From Closterium sp. Naga37s-1 (taxonomy: Eukaryota > Streptophyta > Zygnematophyceae > Desmidiales > Closteriaceae), in NCBI GenBank assembly GCA_947471745.1, contig CANJKZ010000068.1, forward strand, positions 3,329,001-3,393,000: 64,000 bases of DNA, given 5' to 3'. The number at the start of each line of letters is the position of its first letter. Within the stretch, counting starts at the first letter, position 1. Position numbers and translations under genes: made by a program. Shown one piece after another: positions 55,500 to 64,000 of this stretch. A model generated the notes under the pieces. The model was not told where the DNA came from. It searched no databases and worked only from the letters and a program-made list of their open reading frames with translations.

Positions 55500-57130
55500 C
55501 ATCTCGTGTCCGTACTGCTTACCCCTGAGGGAGACCCGGATGCACTTGACATCCCGACTCCGCGCTCTTACGCGGAGGCGATAGAGGGTCCCTACTCCTC
55601 TCAGTGGCAGGCAGCTATGGACGCAGAGATGGCTTCCTGGAAGTCCACAGGCACCTACGTTGACGCTGTTCCCCCTCCTGGGGCGAACATCGTCAGTGGC
55701 ATGTGGATTTTCAGGGTGAAGCGACCGCCGGGTTCTCCGCCTGTCTTCAAGGCGCGTTACGTGGCTCGTGGCTTCAGTCAGCGGCAGGGAGTTGACTACT
55801 TTCAGACCTTCTCTCCCACCCCGAAGATGACCACTCTTCGGGTACTGCTGCACGTAGCTGCTCACCGTGACTACGAGCTACACTCTCTTGACTTCAGCAC
55901 TGCTTTCTTGCAGGGCAGCCTGCACGAGGAGATCTGGCTGCGTCGCCCACCTGGCTTCACTGGGTCTTTTCCTCCTGGCACCCAGTGGAGCCTACGGCGG
56001 CCAGTCTACGGTCTCCGCCAGGCACCGCGTGAGTGGCACGACACACTGAGGACTACACTTGCGGCTCTTGGGTTTCCTCCCTCTACTGCCGACCCGTCGC
56101 TGTTTCTGCGCACCGACACTTCTTTGCCGCCGTTCTACATCCTCGTGTACGTCGACGACTGGTCTTTGCCACAGCTGACACTGCTGGACTAGCCCACGTG
56201 AAGTCCGAGCTGCAGAAGAGACACACGTGCACTGACCTGGGTGAACTGCGCAGCTACCTTGGCTTGCAGATCACTCGGGACAGAGCACGCCGCACCATTA
56301 CCCTGACTCAGTCACACATGGTGCAGCAGGTCCTTCAGCGCTTCGGCTTCACGTACTCCTCGCCTCAGGCCACTCCTCTGCCTACTCGCCACTCGCTCTC
56401 AGCTCTGCCTTCGGATGAGTCCGTAGAGTCGAGTGGCCCGTACCCAGAGCTTGTTGGCTGCCTCATGTACCTGATGACCTGCACACGACCTGACCTTGCA
56501 TACCCTCTTAGCATTCTTGCACGCTATGTTGCTCCTGGGAGACACAGACCGGAGCACATGGCTGCAGCGAAGAGGGTGTTGCGCTACTTGTGCAGTACGT
56601 CAGGCATGGGGCTTGTGCTTGGAGGGCAGAGTCCAGTGGTCCTTACTGGGCACGCAGACGCTTCTTGGGCTGACGACCAGGCTACGCAGCGGTCGTCGCA
56701 GGGTTACACCTTCAGCCTTGGTTCCGGCTCTGTTTCGTGGCGGGCTACTCGCTCGTCTTCTGTTCTCGGCTCCAGTTGTGAGGCTGAGATCTACGCAGGA
56801 GCCATGGCTGCACAGGAGCTTCAGTGGCTCACCTACCTGCTGACTGACCTCGGAGAGTTGCCTCGTTCTCCTCCAGTGCTGTACGTAGACAACAAGGCCA
56901 TGCTGGCCTTGTGTCGGGAGCAGCGACTGGAGCACAGAACGAAGCACATTGCTCTCCGCTACTTTCTTGCTCGTGAGCTGCAGCAGCGTGGTCAGCTGCG
57001 TCTTGCGTACGTGGCCTCTGAGGCCAACACTGCTGATATCTTCACCAAGGCACTTGCGCCTTGTGACCATCAGCGCTTCTGTACTCAGCTGGGCCTTGTG
57101 CCTACCTTGCCTCACTTGCTCACCTCTTGA
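55500..57130 (+). pseudogene. RT and RNase H region of D3
   Basis: PTPRSYAEAIEGPYSSQWQA, MWIFRVKRPPGSPPVFKARY, ARGFSQRQGVDYFQTFSPTP, LDFSTAFLQGSLHEEIWLRR and PVYGLRQAPREWHDTLRTTL lead to the YVDD catalytic strand near 56145. Then come YLGLQITRDRARR, GCLMYLMTCTRPDLAYPLSI and RNase H (LTGHADASWADDQATQRSSQ, SSCEAEIYAGAMAAQELQWL, LYVDNKAMLALCREQRLEHR, EANTADIFTKALAPCDHQRF). It ends 215 bases before the 3' LTR. Confidence 0.93.
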
Positions 57131-57332
57131 TCTTGCTTGTACTGTTACATATATATATACCTGCTCTTGTTTGTCTAGCCTTTTTTATATATATGTGTAC
57201 TCCTGCTTGTGAACTGGCCTTGTGGCCTTGAACTTGTGCTCGGAATGTGTGGTGACTTTGTGATCCACCCTGAGCTTGTTTTTGCTTTGCTTTGCTTGAC
57301 TGGTCTTGTGACCCCTTGTTCTCCCCCACTTT

Positions 57333-57345
57333 GCCTATGGGGGTG
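57333..57345 (+). promoter_or_regulatory. Polypurine tract of D3
   Basis: CTATGGGGGTG lies directly before the 3' LTR. The same tract, within one or two bases, is found in D1, D2, D4 and N1. Confidence 0.88.
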
Positions 57346-57476
57346 TGTCAGATTTATATGACATAGCTACTGTAGGCTAGAGTGGGGTAGCACATATGGG
57401 GTACAGTTTTCTAGGGTTTGCTTCTTGTACCCAACTTTCACTTAGTCATTCTCATTCCTGTTTTTCTTGATTCACA
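57346..57476 (+). repeat. 3' LTR of D3
   Basis: 131 bp, identical by eye to the 5' LTR. Right flank GTTTG. Confidence 0.95.
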
Positions 57477-57617
57477 GTTTGTTGCATGCACGTCAGGATG
57501 CATGCATGTCATCCTAACGTCCTGCCGTGTGCTCGTGCAATTCATGCTTGCGTCATCCAATAGCCATGCATAACGATACCAAGATCGCCTTATTCTGACC
57601 AAGATCGCCCAAGTTAC
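57477..57617 (+). mobile_element. LTR remnant of copia E2
   Basis: Read with the first bases left of D3 it starts TGTTGCATGCACGTCAGG. It matches the beginning of the E1 LTR in the sense of the element (TGTTGGATGCACGTC..., CCAAGATCGCCTTA, CCAAGATCGCCCAAGTTAC). It is cut by LTR A at 57618. Confidence 0.85.
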
Positions 57618-58424
57618 TGTTGGGTGCAAATTCACATTGCATGACATCCTAACGTCTGTTTGTACGAGTATGCATGTGTGAATGCATTTGCTTATGAATG
57701 GAATGTTCGTGTGTTTGTTTGCTTTCGCAATTTTCCCTTGATGCATTTGCAGGTACTCGCGCAATGTGCGCTTCGGCACAACATTGTACGCTCTATGAAC
57801 AGTACAAGTAGAAAGGACGAGCTCGCAAAGGAACCCAAGATGGAAGCTTTGCGGGTCGGTTGAATTGATTGCGCAGATTCAGTTCTATCAAACTCGAAAT
57901 TGTACTGTTTTGTTTGGTTGACTATAGTGTAGCAGGGCAGGCTCTATAGAGGTACAGTTTAGGTGAAGGTTGGATGTTGTTTATATGTATCTGCATGCTA
58001 AAGGGCCAGGGGAAACCAGCGGAACCAGCATTTGGCTGGTTGGGCAAAGACAAAACAGGTTCTGTTTTTAGGACCTGAATCTGGTTGTTGTTTTCCCAGG
58101 TTGGAAAAACAGAACCAGAGGTTGTTTACCAACCTACCACCTGCTGTTTTGTCCAGCCAGGTTGGCTCTGTTGCTTGGAATTATTTGGGATCATCCTTGG
58201 TTGTTCCCAGGTTGATTCCCAAGGACCTTGCTAGCTAGAACTATATATTCCTTCTCTGTTTGTACCTGAACATAGTCAATTTGATTCAAGCGAATTCCTC
58301 CCTTCCTGGAATTTCGTTTCTACGCGGTGCGACGGCAGAATGCTACCCGAGTCAACGCTAGTATGCTAGCGCCCCAACGCTAGGCAAACGCTGTACGAGC
58401 AATAACTCCGTAATGGCAGAACTT
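57618..58424 (+). mobile_element. LTR A, truncated copy
   Basis: It starts TGTTGGGTGCAAATTC and follows the family to GTAATGGCAGAACTTT. The last 230 bases or so of the LTR are absent because D2 begins. The left side lies within the E2 LTR, so this copy is younger than E2. Confidence 0.88.
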
Positions 58425-58555
58425 TTTGAGAAACTTAGAACGAGAATGAATTGACTAAGGAATGAAAGTGATACAAATATGAAACCCTAGAATTGTGTAC
58501 CCCTTAGTATCTAACCCGCTGCAGCCTACACAGGCTAGATCGTATAAGTTTGACA
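58425..58555 (-). repeat. Left (3') LTR of D2
   Basis: About 130 bp ending GTTTGACA. The polypurine tract follows on the right (CCTATGGGGGTG sense, from 58556). The outer edge is uncertain by a few bases because T-rich LTR A sequence adjoins. Confidence 0.82.
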
Positions 58556-58767
58556 CACCCCCATAGGCAAAGTGGGGGAGAACAAGGGGTCACAAGACCA
58601 GTCAAGCAAAGCAAGGCAAAGCAAGCTCAGGGTGGATCACAACGTCACCACACATTCTGAGCACAAGTTCAAGGCCACAAGGCCAGTTCACATGCATGAG
58701 TACACACATATATATAACGCTAAACAAGCAAGAGCAGGTATATATATATGTAACAGTACAAGCAAGG

Positions 58768-60340
58768 TCAAGAAGTGAGCAAGTGAGGCAAGGTAGGTAC
58801 AAGACCTAACAGAGTACAGAAGCGCTGATGGTCACAAGGCGCAAGTGCCTTGGTGAAGATATCAGCAGTGTTGGCCTCAGAGGCCACGTAAGCAAGACGC
58901 AGCTGACCGCGCTGCTGCAGCTCACGAGCAAGGAAGTAGCGAAGAGCGATGTGCTTCGTTCTGTGCTCCAGTCTGTGCTCCCGACACAAGGCCAGCATAG
59001 CCTTGTTGTCTATGTACAGAACTGGAGGAGAACGAGGCGGCTCTCCTAGGTCAGTCAGCAGGTAGGTGAGCCAGCGTAGCTCCTGTGCAGCCATGGCCCC
59101 TGCGTAGATCTCAGCCTCACAACTGGAGCCGAGAACAGAAGACGAGCGGGTAGACCGCCACGAAACAGAGCCGGAACCAAGGCTGAAGGTGTAACCCTGT
59201 GACGACCGCTGCGTAGCCTGGTCGTCAGCCCAAGAAGCGTCTGAGTGACCAGTGAGGACCACTGGACTCCGCCCTCCAAGCACAAGCCCCATGCCTGACG
59301 TACTGCACAAGTAGCGCAACACCCTCTTTGCTGCAGCCATGTGCTCTGGTCTGTGTCTCCCAGGAGCAACATAGCGTGCCAGAATGCTAAGAGGGTATGC
59401 AAGGTCAGGTCGAGTGCAGGTCATCAGGTACATGAGGCAGCCAACAAGCTCTAGGTACGGGCCACTCGACTCTACGGACTCATCCGAAGGCAGAGCTGAG
59501 AGCGAGTGGCGAGTAGACAGAGGAGTGGCCTGAGGCGAGGAGTACGTGAAGCCGAAGCGCTGAAGGACCTGCTGCACCATGTGTGACTGAGTCAGGGTAG
59601 TGGTGCGCTGTGTTCTGTCCCGGGTGATCTGCAAGCCAAGGTAGGTGCACAGTTCATCCAGGTCTGTGCACGTGTGTCTCTTCTGCAGCTCGGACTTCAC
59701 GTGGGCGAGTCCAGCAGTGTCAGCTGTGGCAAAGACCAAGTCGTCGACGTACACGAGGATGTAGAACGGCGGCAAAGAAGTGTCAGTGCGCAGAAACAGC
59801 GACGGGTCGGCAGTAGAAGGAGCAAACCCAATAGCCGCAAGTGTAGTCCTCAGTGTGTCGTGCCACTCACGAGGTGCCTGGCGGAGACCGTAGACTGGTC
59901 GCCGGAGGCTCCACTCGGTACCAGGAGGAAAAGACCCAGTGAAGCCAGGTGGGCGGCGCAGCCAGATCTCCTCGTGCAGGCTGCCCTGCAAGAAAGCAGT
60001 GCTGAAGTCAAGAGAGTGAAGCTCGTAGTCACGGTGAGCGGCTATGTGCAGCAGTACCCGAAGAGTGGTCATCTTCGGGGTGGGAGAGAAGGTCTCAAAG
60101 TAGTCAACTCCCTGCCGCTGACTGAAGCCACGAGCCACGTAGCGCGCCTTGAAGACAGGTGGAGAACCCAGCGGCGGCTTCACCCTGAAAATCCACATGC
60201 CACTGACGATGTTCGCCCCAGGAGGGGGAACCTCGTCGACGTAGGTGCCTGTGGACTTCCAGGAAGCCATCTCTGCATCCATGGCTGCCTGCCACTGAGA
60301 GGAGTAGGGACCCTCTATCGCCTCCGCGTAAGAGCGCGGA
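58768..60340 (-). pseudogene. RT and RNase H region of D2
   Basis: A long minus-strand frame starts with MDAEMASWKSTGTYVDEVPP and goes through RGFSQRQGVDYFETFSPTPK, LDFSTAFLQGSLHEEIWLRR and YILVYVDDLVFATADTAGLA (intact YVDD). YLGLQITRDRTQR, GCLMYLMTCTRPDLAYPLSI, LTGHSDASWADDQATQRSSQ, SSCEAEIYAGAMAAQELRWL and EANTADIFTKALAPCDHQRF follow. It is the longest unbroken RT-RNase H frame in the window and nearly the same as D3. Upstream sequence to 60390 carries the PTPRSYAEAI linker end. Confidence 0.94.
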
Positions 60341-60389
60341 GTCGGGATGTCTGTTGCATCCGGGTCTCCCTCAGGGGCAAGCAGACAAG

Positions 60390-61577
60390 CTCAGAAACTA
60401 AGGCAGACGCAGCAGCGGACTCAAAGGAAGGGTCAGTGACGACAGTAGCAAGGAGACGCGTGACAGTAGGACTGGCAGCACGAAGGGAGTCCGACTCCGG
60501 GTCAGCAAGAATAGGAAGAGAGGACTCAGGAGGAGAAGGCAAAGGGGCACGCAGCGGAGCAGTGGAGGGACGCAGAGACATCCGGTGCGTGCCGGGGACA
60601 GGGGGAGGACGCTGACGCGAACCACGACTACTAGTGCGAGCAGCACGGACAGGCGACGCAGGACGAGACGCAGGGTCACGACGCTCAGCAAGACCTCCAG
60701 TATGACCAGTGTAGGGAGAAGGAGCAGGCAGAGGAGAGGTAGGCTGTAACTGGGACTCGGACTGAACAGGCGGTGGATACTCTAAGGGAGGAGCCGGACT
60801 AGCAGAGGGCGGAAGACCAAGAACCTGCTCAAGGAGCGGAACGAAGTACGGCCGCGGCCGCTCAGCACCACCAGCACCAGAAGGGACAGCACCAGCACCC
60901 CGAACGACAGCACCAGCGCCAGCAGCACCCCCAGCTCCAGCAACGCCAACTCCAGTACCCTCAGAGGCACCAGCACCAGAGGCACCCTCAGCGCCAACAC
61001 CCCTAGCAGCTCCAGCTCCAGCCGGACCACCAGAAGACGCAGCGGGTCCAGCTCCAGCACCCTCAGTAGCACCGACGCCCGCAGCACCACCAGCTCCAGT
61101 ACGAGAAGCACCCGCAGGCCCAGCAGCTCCAGTACTCCCAGTACGAGCACCTCCGGGACCCGCGGCACCAGCACCCTCAGCAGCAGCAGAACCTCCAGCA
61201 CCCGCAGCACCTCCAGCTCCAGCAGCTCGCCTCCAGCGCCGGGCAAACCACTCACGAAGCTCCTGTGGAGAGAGTAGCTCCCGCAGGGACGAAGCACCCG
61301 AAGAACCTCCAGGCCCAGCACCGCCAGACGCCACACGAGCAGGTCCAGTACCCTCAGACTCCGCACCCCCAGACGCAGCACCCCCAGGCTCAGCACCCCC
61401 AGAAGCAGCACCCCCAGGCGTAGCACCCCCAGGCTCAGCACCCCTAGGCGCAGCACCCCCAGGTTCAGCACCTCCAGAGTCAGCACCCCCAGACCCAGCA
61501 CCCGCAGGCTCAGCACCCCTAGCAGCACCAGAGTCAACAGCTACCTCGACAGGGTCGACTGCGTCTACCTGAGACAC
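60390..61577 (-). pseudogene. Integrase-RT linker of D2
   Basis: The minus strand starts MSQVDAVDPVEVAVDSGAAR, followed by GGAEPGGAAP-type repeats (61330-61530), a Gly/Ala-rich middle (GAGGAAGAGGSAAAEGAG), a Pro-rich stretch (PPPLEYPPPVQSE, RASPVRAARTSSRGSR) and a Ser/Leu end. It corresponds to 54160-55400 in D3. Low complexity dominates, and no domain is recognised. The two copies differ in repeat number. Confidence 0.85.
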
Positions 61578-61612
61578 ACCTGAGGGGGCAGGACCCTGAG
61601 GGGGGAGGGGGT

Positions 61613-62640
61613 CTACCGGAGGGGGACCTGGCGTAAGGAAGAGCGGCGGGGGGGGGGGAGGGACTCAGTGCGGTAGGGGAAGAGACGGTAGTAGGGAACC
61701 GACTCGTCAAACGTGACGTCCTGGGAGGACAGAACACGGCGCGAGGTGGGGTGGTAGAACTGCCAGCCCGGCGCGTCAGGGGGGAAGCCAAGGAAGACGC
61801 AGGGAACAGCACGAGGGGACAGCTTGTCCGCAGACAAGTCGCGGACAAACGCCCGAGATCCCCAGACACGGAACGCAGACGCATCGCCAACCTTCCCCGT
61901 CCACAGCAAAGCAGGGGAGGTCTCCGGCATGGAGACCCGGGGCTGAAGGTTGATCTGATGCGCCGCGTACCGAACCGCAAACGGCCACAGAAAATGGGGG
62001 GCAGCCGCATGGACCATGGACGTACGAGCGACGTCCATGACCATGCCAATGCGGCGCTCAGCAATCCCATTTTGCTGCGGAGAGTCCGGAAGCGTGAAGG
62101 TCTGGCGGATGCCTCGTGCACGACAGAAGGCTCGCAGAAGGTCAGAGGAGAACTCTCCGCCTCTGTCAGAGTGCAGACGCAGAACAGGAAAGTCCGAGCC
62201 GAAACTCTCTCTGAGCTGGAGACGAGCTGCGCGGATCCAGGCGATCAACACCTCAGTGACCTCACCCTTGCTGCGCAAGGGGAAGACTGCGGTGTAACGC
62301 GAGTAGTCGTCAACCACCATCAGGAAGTAACGCTCGTGACCCTGTCCACGGACGCGGGCTGGGCCCCACACGTCCATGTGAAGCGTCTGCAGCGGAGCCT
62401 CTGTCGGAGGAAACTCGGAGGAGTGAGGAGCAGCGCGCTGCCGCCCCTTGACGCAGGGAACGCAGGTGGGGGCAGGCCCCGGAGGAAGGGGAGGGAGGGA
62501 CCGAGGGAGACCAGAGACAAGGACACGGGAGGCCATGCCTCGAAGACGAGGCAGGGAGGGGTGACCAAGGCGGTGGTGCCAGAGGAGAGAGCTGTTGGGG
62601 GGCGAGGGACTCACGTGGACGGCGCTGGAGCTGCATTTGG
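61613..62640 (-). pseudogene. Integrase region of D2
   Basis: The minus strand gives LLWHHRLGHPSLPRLRGMAS and CVPCVKGRQRAAPH (GAG-pre-integrase). The core follows with LQTLHMDVWGPARV, FLMVVDDYSRYTAVFPLRSK, LRLHSDRGGEFSSDLLRAFC and LPDSPQQNGIAERRIGMVMD. The C-terminal module (VWGSRAFVRDLSADKLSPRA, SSQDVTFDESVPYYRLFPYR) closes the region. All three acidic core positions are in their usual context. A 460-codon frame on the other strand is a shadow. Confidence 0.93.
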
Positions 62641-62794
62641 CCACGCCAGGAGCAGCAGTAGTAGTAGAAAGAGCAGTAGCAGCAAGAGCAGCAGTAACAG
62701 CAGTACGGGCAGGGCAGTGCTCACCAGTGGCGAGAAGGGCAGGCGTACGACTGCGGCAACGGCGAGGCGGCTACCACTGCAGGGCGAGGGCTCC

Positions 62795-63130
62795 ACGGCT
62801 GCTGCACGGGCGGCTGCTCCAGGGGCGGCTGTTGCAGGGGCGGCTGCTCCAGGGGCGGCTGCTGCAGTGGCGGCTGCTCCAGAGGCGGCTGCTGCAGGGG
62901 CGGCTGCTCCAGGGGCGGCTGCTGCAGTGGCGGCCGTTCCAGGGGCGGCTGCTGCAGGGGTGGCTGCTCCAGGGGCGGCTGCTGCAGTGGCGGCTGCTCC
63001 AGGGGCGGCTGCTGCAGTGGCGGCTGCTCCCGGGGCGGCTGCTGCAGGTGCGGCTGCTCCAGGGGCGGCTGCTGCAGTGGCGGCTGCTTCAGGGGCGGCT
63101 GCTGCAGTGGCGGCTGCTCCAGGGGCGGGT
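62795..63130. repeat. 30-bp tandem repeat in D2
   Basis: About eleven units built on GGCGGCTGCTGCAGTGGC and GGCGGCTGCTCCAGGGGC. It stands where gag lies in D3 and D1. On the plus strand it reads AAPGAAAAVA, on the minus strand an Ala/Pro/Thr frame; neither resembles Gag. Confidence 0.9.
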
Positions 63131-63730
63131 TAGGGCAGGGCGCCGCGGCGGGCAGGGGCGACGAGGGAGCCGCAACGGGGCCGCGAGGGAGCCGCGGAGG
63201 GGCTGCGACGAGCCACGAGGGGCCGTGAGGGGCCGCGACAGGGCCGCGAGGGGCCGTGAGAGGGGCCGCGAGGAGCCGGGAGAGGGGCCGCGAGGGGCCG
63301 CGAGAGGGGCCGCGAGGGGCCGCGAACGGCCGCGGAGGGGCCGCGAACGGCCGCGAACGGCCGCGGAGGGGCCGCGAGAGGGGCCGCGAGGGGCCGCGAA
63401 CGGCCGCTGAGGGGCCGCGAGGGGCCGTGAGAGGGGCCGCTAGGGGCCGTGAGAGGGGCCGCGAGGGAGCGGCTAAGGGGCCGCGAGGGGCCGTGATAGA
63501 GGGGCCGCGAGGGGCCGTGAGTGGGGCCGCTAGGGAGCGGCTAAGGGGCCGCGAGGGGCCGTGAGAGGGGCCGCGAGGGAGCGTCTAAGGGGCCACGAAG
63601 GGCAGGGGACGCGGGGCGCGACTCGGGCAGGGGTGAAGCGCGCTCCGGGCAGGAATTTTTTTTTTTCGAATTTTCGGTGGGCCCTAGGAATTTTTTTTCC
63701 GAATTTTCGAGTTTCCCACTAGGGAACCTG
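63131..63730 (-). other. GC-rich leader of D2
   Basis: GGGGCCGCGAGGGGCC and GGCCGCGAACGGCC units fill 63170-63600. T-rich tracts at about 63657 and 63692 and GGGCCC at 63679-63684 follow, then the primer site (63731-63740, TGGTATAGAG sense). The arrangement mirrors the D3 leader. Confidence 0.85.
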
Positions 63731-63740
63731 CTCTATACCA

Positions 63741-63866
63741 TGTGAAAGAACAAGGAATGAATGCACTAGGAAACAGGTGGGTACAAGTAGGAAAACCTAA
63801 AAGTGTTGTACCCCATATTATCTACCCCACTACAGCCTACACAGACTATAGCATATAAGTTTGACA
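63741..63866 (-). repeat. Right (5') LTR of D2
   Basis: 126 bp, TGTGAAAGAA...GTTTGACA. It is closer to the D4 LTR (22162-22280) than to the left LTR of D2, for instance in GTACCCCATATT and ACCTAAAA. Confidence 0.87.
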
Positions 63867-64000
63867 GTAGGGCCGCAACGGCGGCCGGCAAGGCTGCGAC
63901 GGCGTCTGCAGGGCAGGGCCGCGACAGCGGCAGGGCAGGGCCGCGACAGCAGCAGGGCGGGGCCGCGACGGCTTCAGGCAGGGCCGCGGCGGCAGGGTAG
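63867..64000. repeat. GC-rich repeat at window end
   Basis: GGGCCGCGACAGCGGCAGGGCA-like units shorter than 20 bases repeat (core GGGCCGCGACAGC). This resembles the leaders of D elements, so a further D copy or leader may continue outside the window. Confidence 0.6.

Larger units (their letters stand above)
49842..57476 (+). mobile_element. Copia element D3, very young, all parts present
   Basis: The LTRs are 131 bp (49842-49972 and 57346-57476), TGTCAGATTT...TTCACA, and identical by eye. The flanks GTTTG (49837-49841, 57477-57481) are a perfect duplication at the polypurine/LTR junction of E2. In order on the plus strand: primer site, 1.1-kb GC-rich leader, gag, protease, integrase, repeat-rich linker, RT, RNase H, polypurine tract. 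All copia domains are present; it looks nearly whole, with about two breaks. At 7635 bp it is the longest single insertion here and serves as reference for D1, D2, D4 and N1. Confidence 0.96.
58425..63866 (-). mobile_element. Copia element D2, with unlike LTRs
   Basis: It reads on the minus strand from the right LTR (63741-63866) to the left LTR (about 58425-58555). Primer site, GC-rich leader, a 30-bp repeat block, integrase (61613-62640), linker (60320-61577), RT and RNase H (58768-60340) and polypurine tract are seen; gag and protease are not. RT and integrase are very close to D3. The two LTRs differ at perhaps a quarter of positions, and no target duplication matches, so the ends may come from different copies. 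A few breaks in the coding part. Confidence 0.88.

Noticed and set aside
61751-63133. 460-codon plus-strand frame
   Set aside because: It lies antisense to the well-supported integrase of D2 and continues into the 30-bp GC repeat. The composition is that of a shadow.

Overview
The window is a eukaryotic nuclear repeat block with no host gene that I can support. It is built from LTR retrotransposons inserted into one another and into arrays of a 37-bp tandem repeat. Most elements are Ty1/copia, with domain order gag, protease, integrase, RT, RNase H; one and a half are Ty3/gypsy, with RT ahead of integrase. Primer sites resemble the 3' end of plant initiator-Met tRNA, and one Gag is of the plant copia type with a CCHC knuckle. 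This suggests a green-lineage genome, perhaps a streptophyte alga or early land plant. The species is not established. I saw no rRNA, tRNA, CRISPR or bacterial feature. Family letters A-F, G and N are mine.

Layout. 1-2684: pieces of LTR family B, a gag scrap, an integrase scrap and LTR family A. 2685-14690: one satellite array split by the old copia element B1 (4277-13243, minus), which itself holds a solo LTR A (9066-11235) that holds a second solo LTR A (9916-11002). 14700-15962: gypsy LTR-like sequence and gag fragment G2. 15964-20396: an LTR B split by copia element D1 (16154-20104). 20397-22161: satellite with an 845-bp higher-order period. 22162-34225: fragment D4, then degenerate copia B2 split by the young copia E1 (23755-30156). 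34226-36842: satellite split by the small non-autonomous element N1 (34605-36089). 36843-43615: gypsy G1 (minus). 43620-44559: LTR B piece and satellite. 44560-48507: copia F1 (minus) with B3 inside. 48508-57617: copia fragment E2 (plus) split by the very young copia D3 (49842-57476). 57618-64000: truncated LTR A, copia D2 (minus) and GC-rich repeat.

Insertion history. Exact 5-bp target duplications were found by eye for B1 (CCAAC), D1 (GTTGG), E1 (GGTGA), N1 (AGTGA) and D3 (GTTTG), plus one near match for the outer solo LTR A (GCCTT/GCCTC). LTR divergence orders them: D3 (no differences seen), E1 (about 5 in 773), D1 (6 in 126), then the decayed B, F and G copies. The D family (D1-D4 and its small relative N1) shares short LTRs of about 120-180 bp, the same primer-site and polypurine signals, and a GGGCCC motif just inside the 5' LTR.

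The most unusual items are the foldback LTR of N1, the 37-bp satellite whose unit carries GTAAGT on both strands, its array inversion and higher-order structure, and D-family copies that keep different coding modules.
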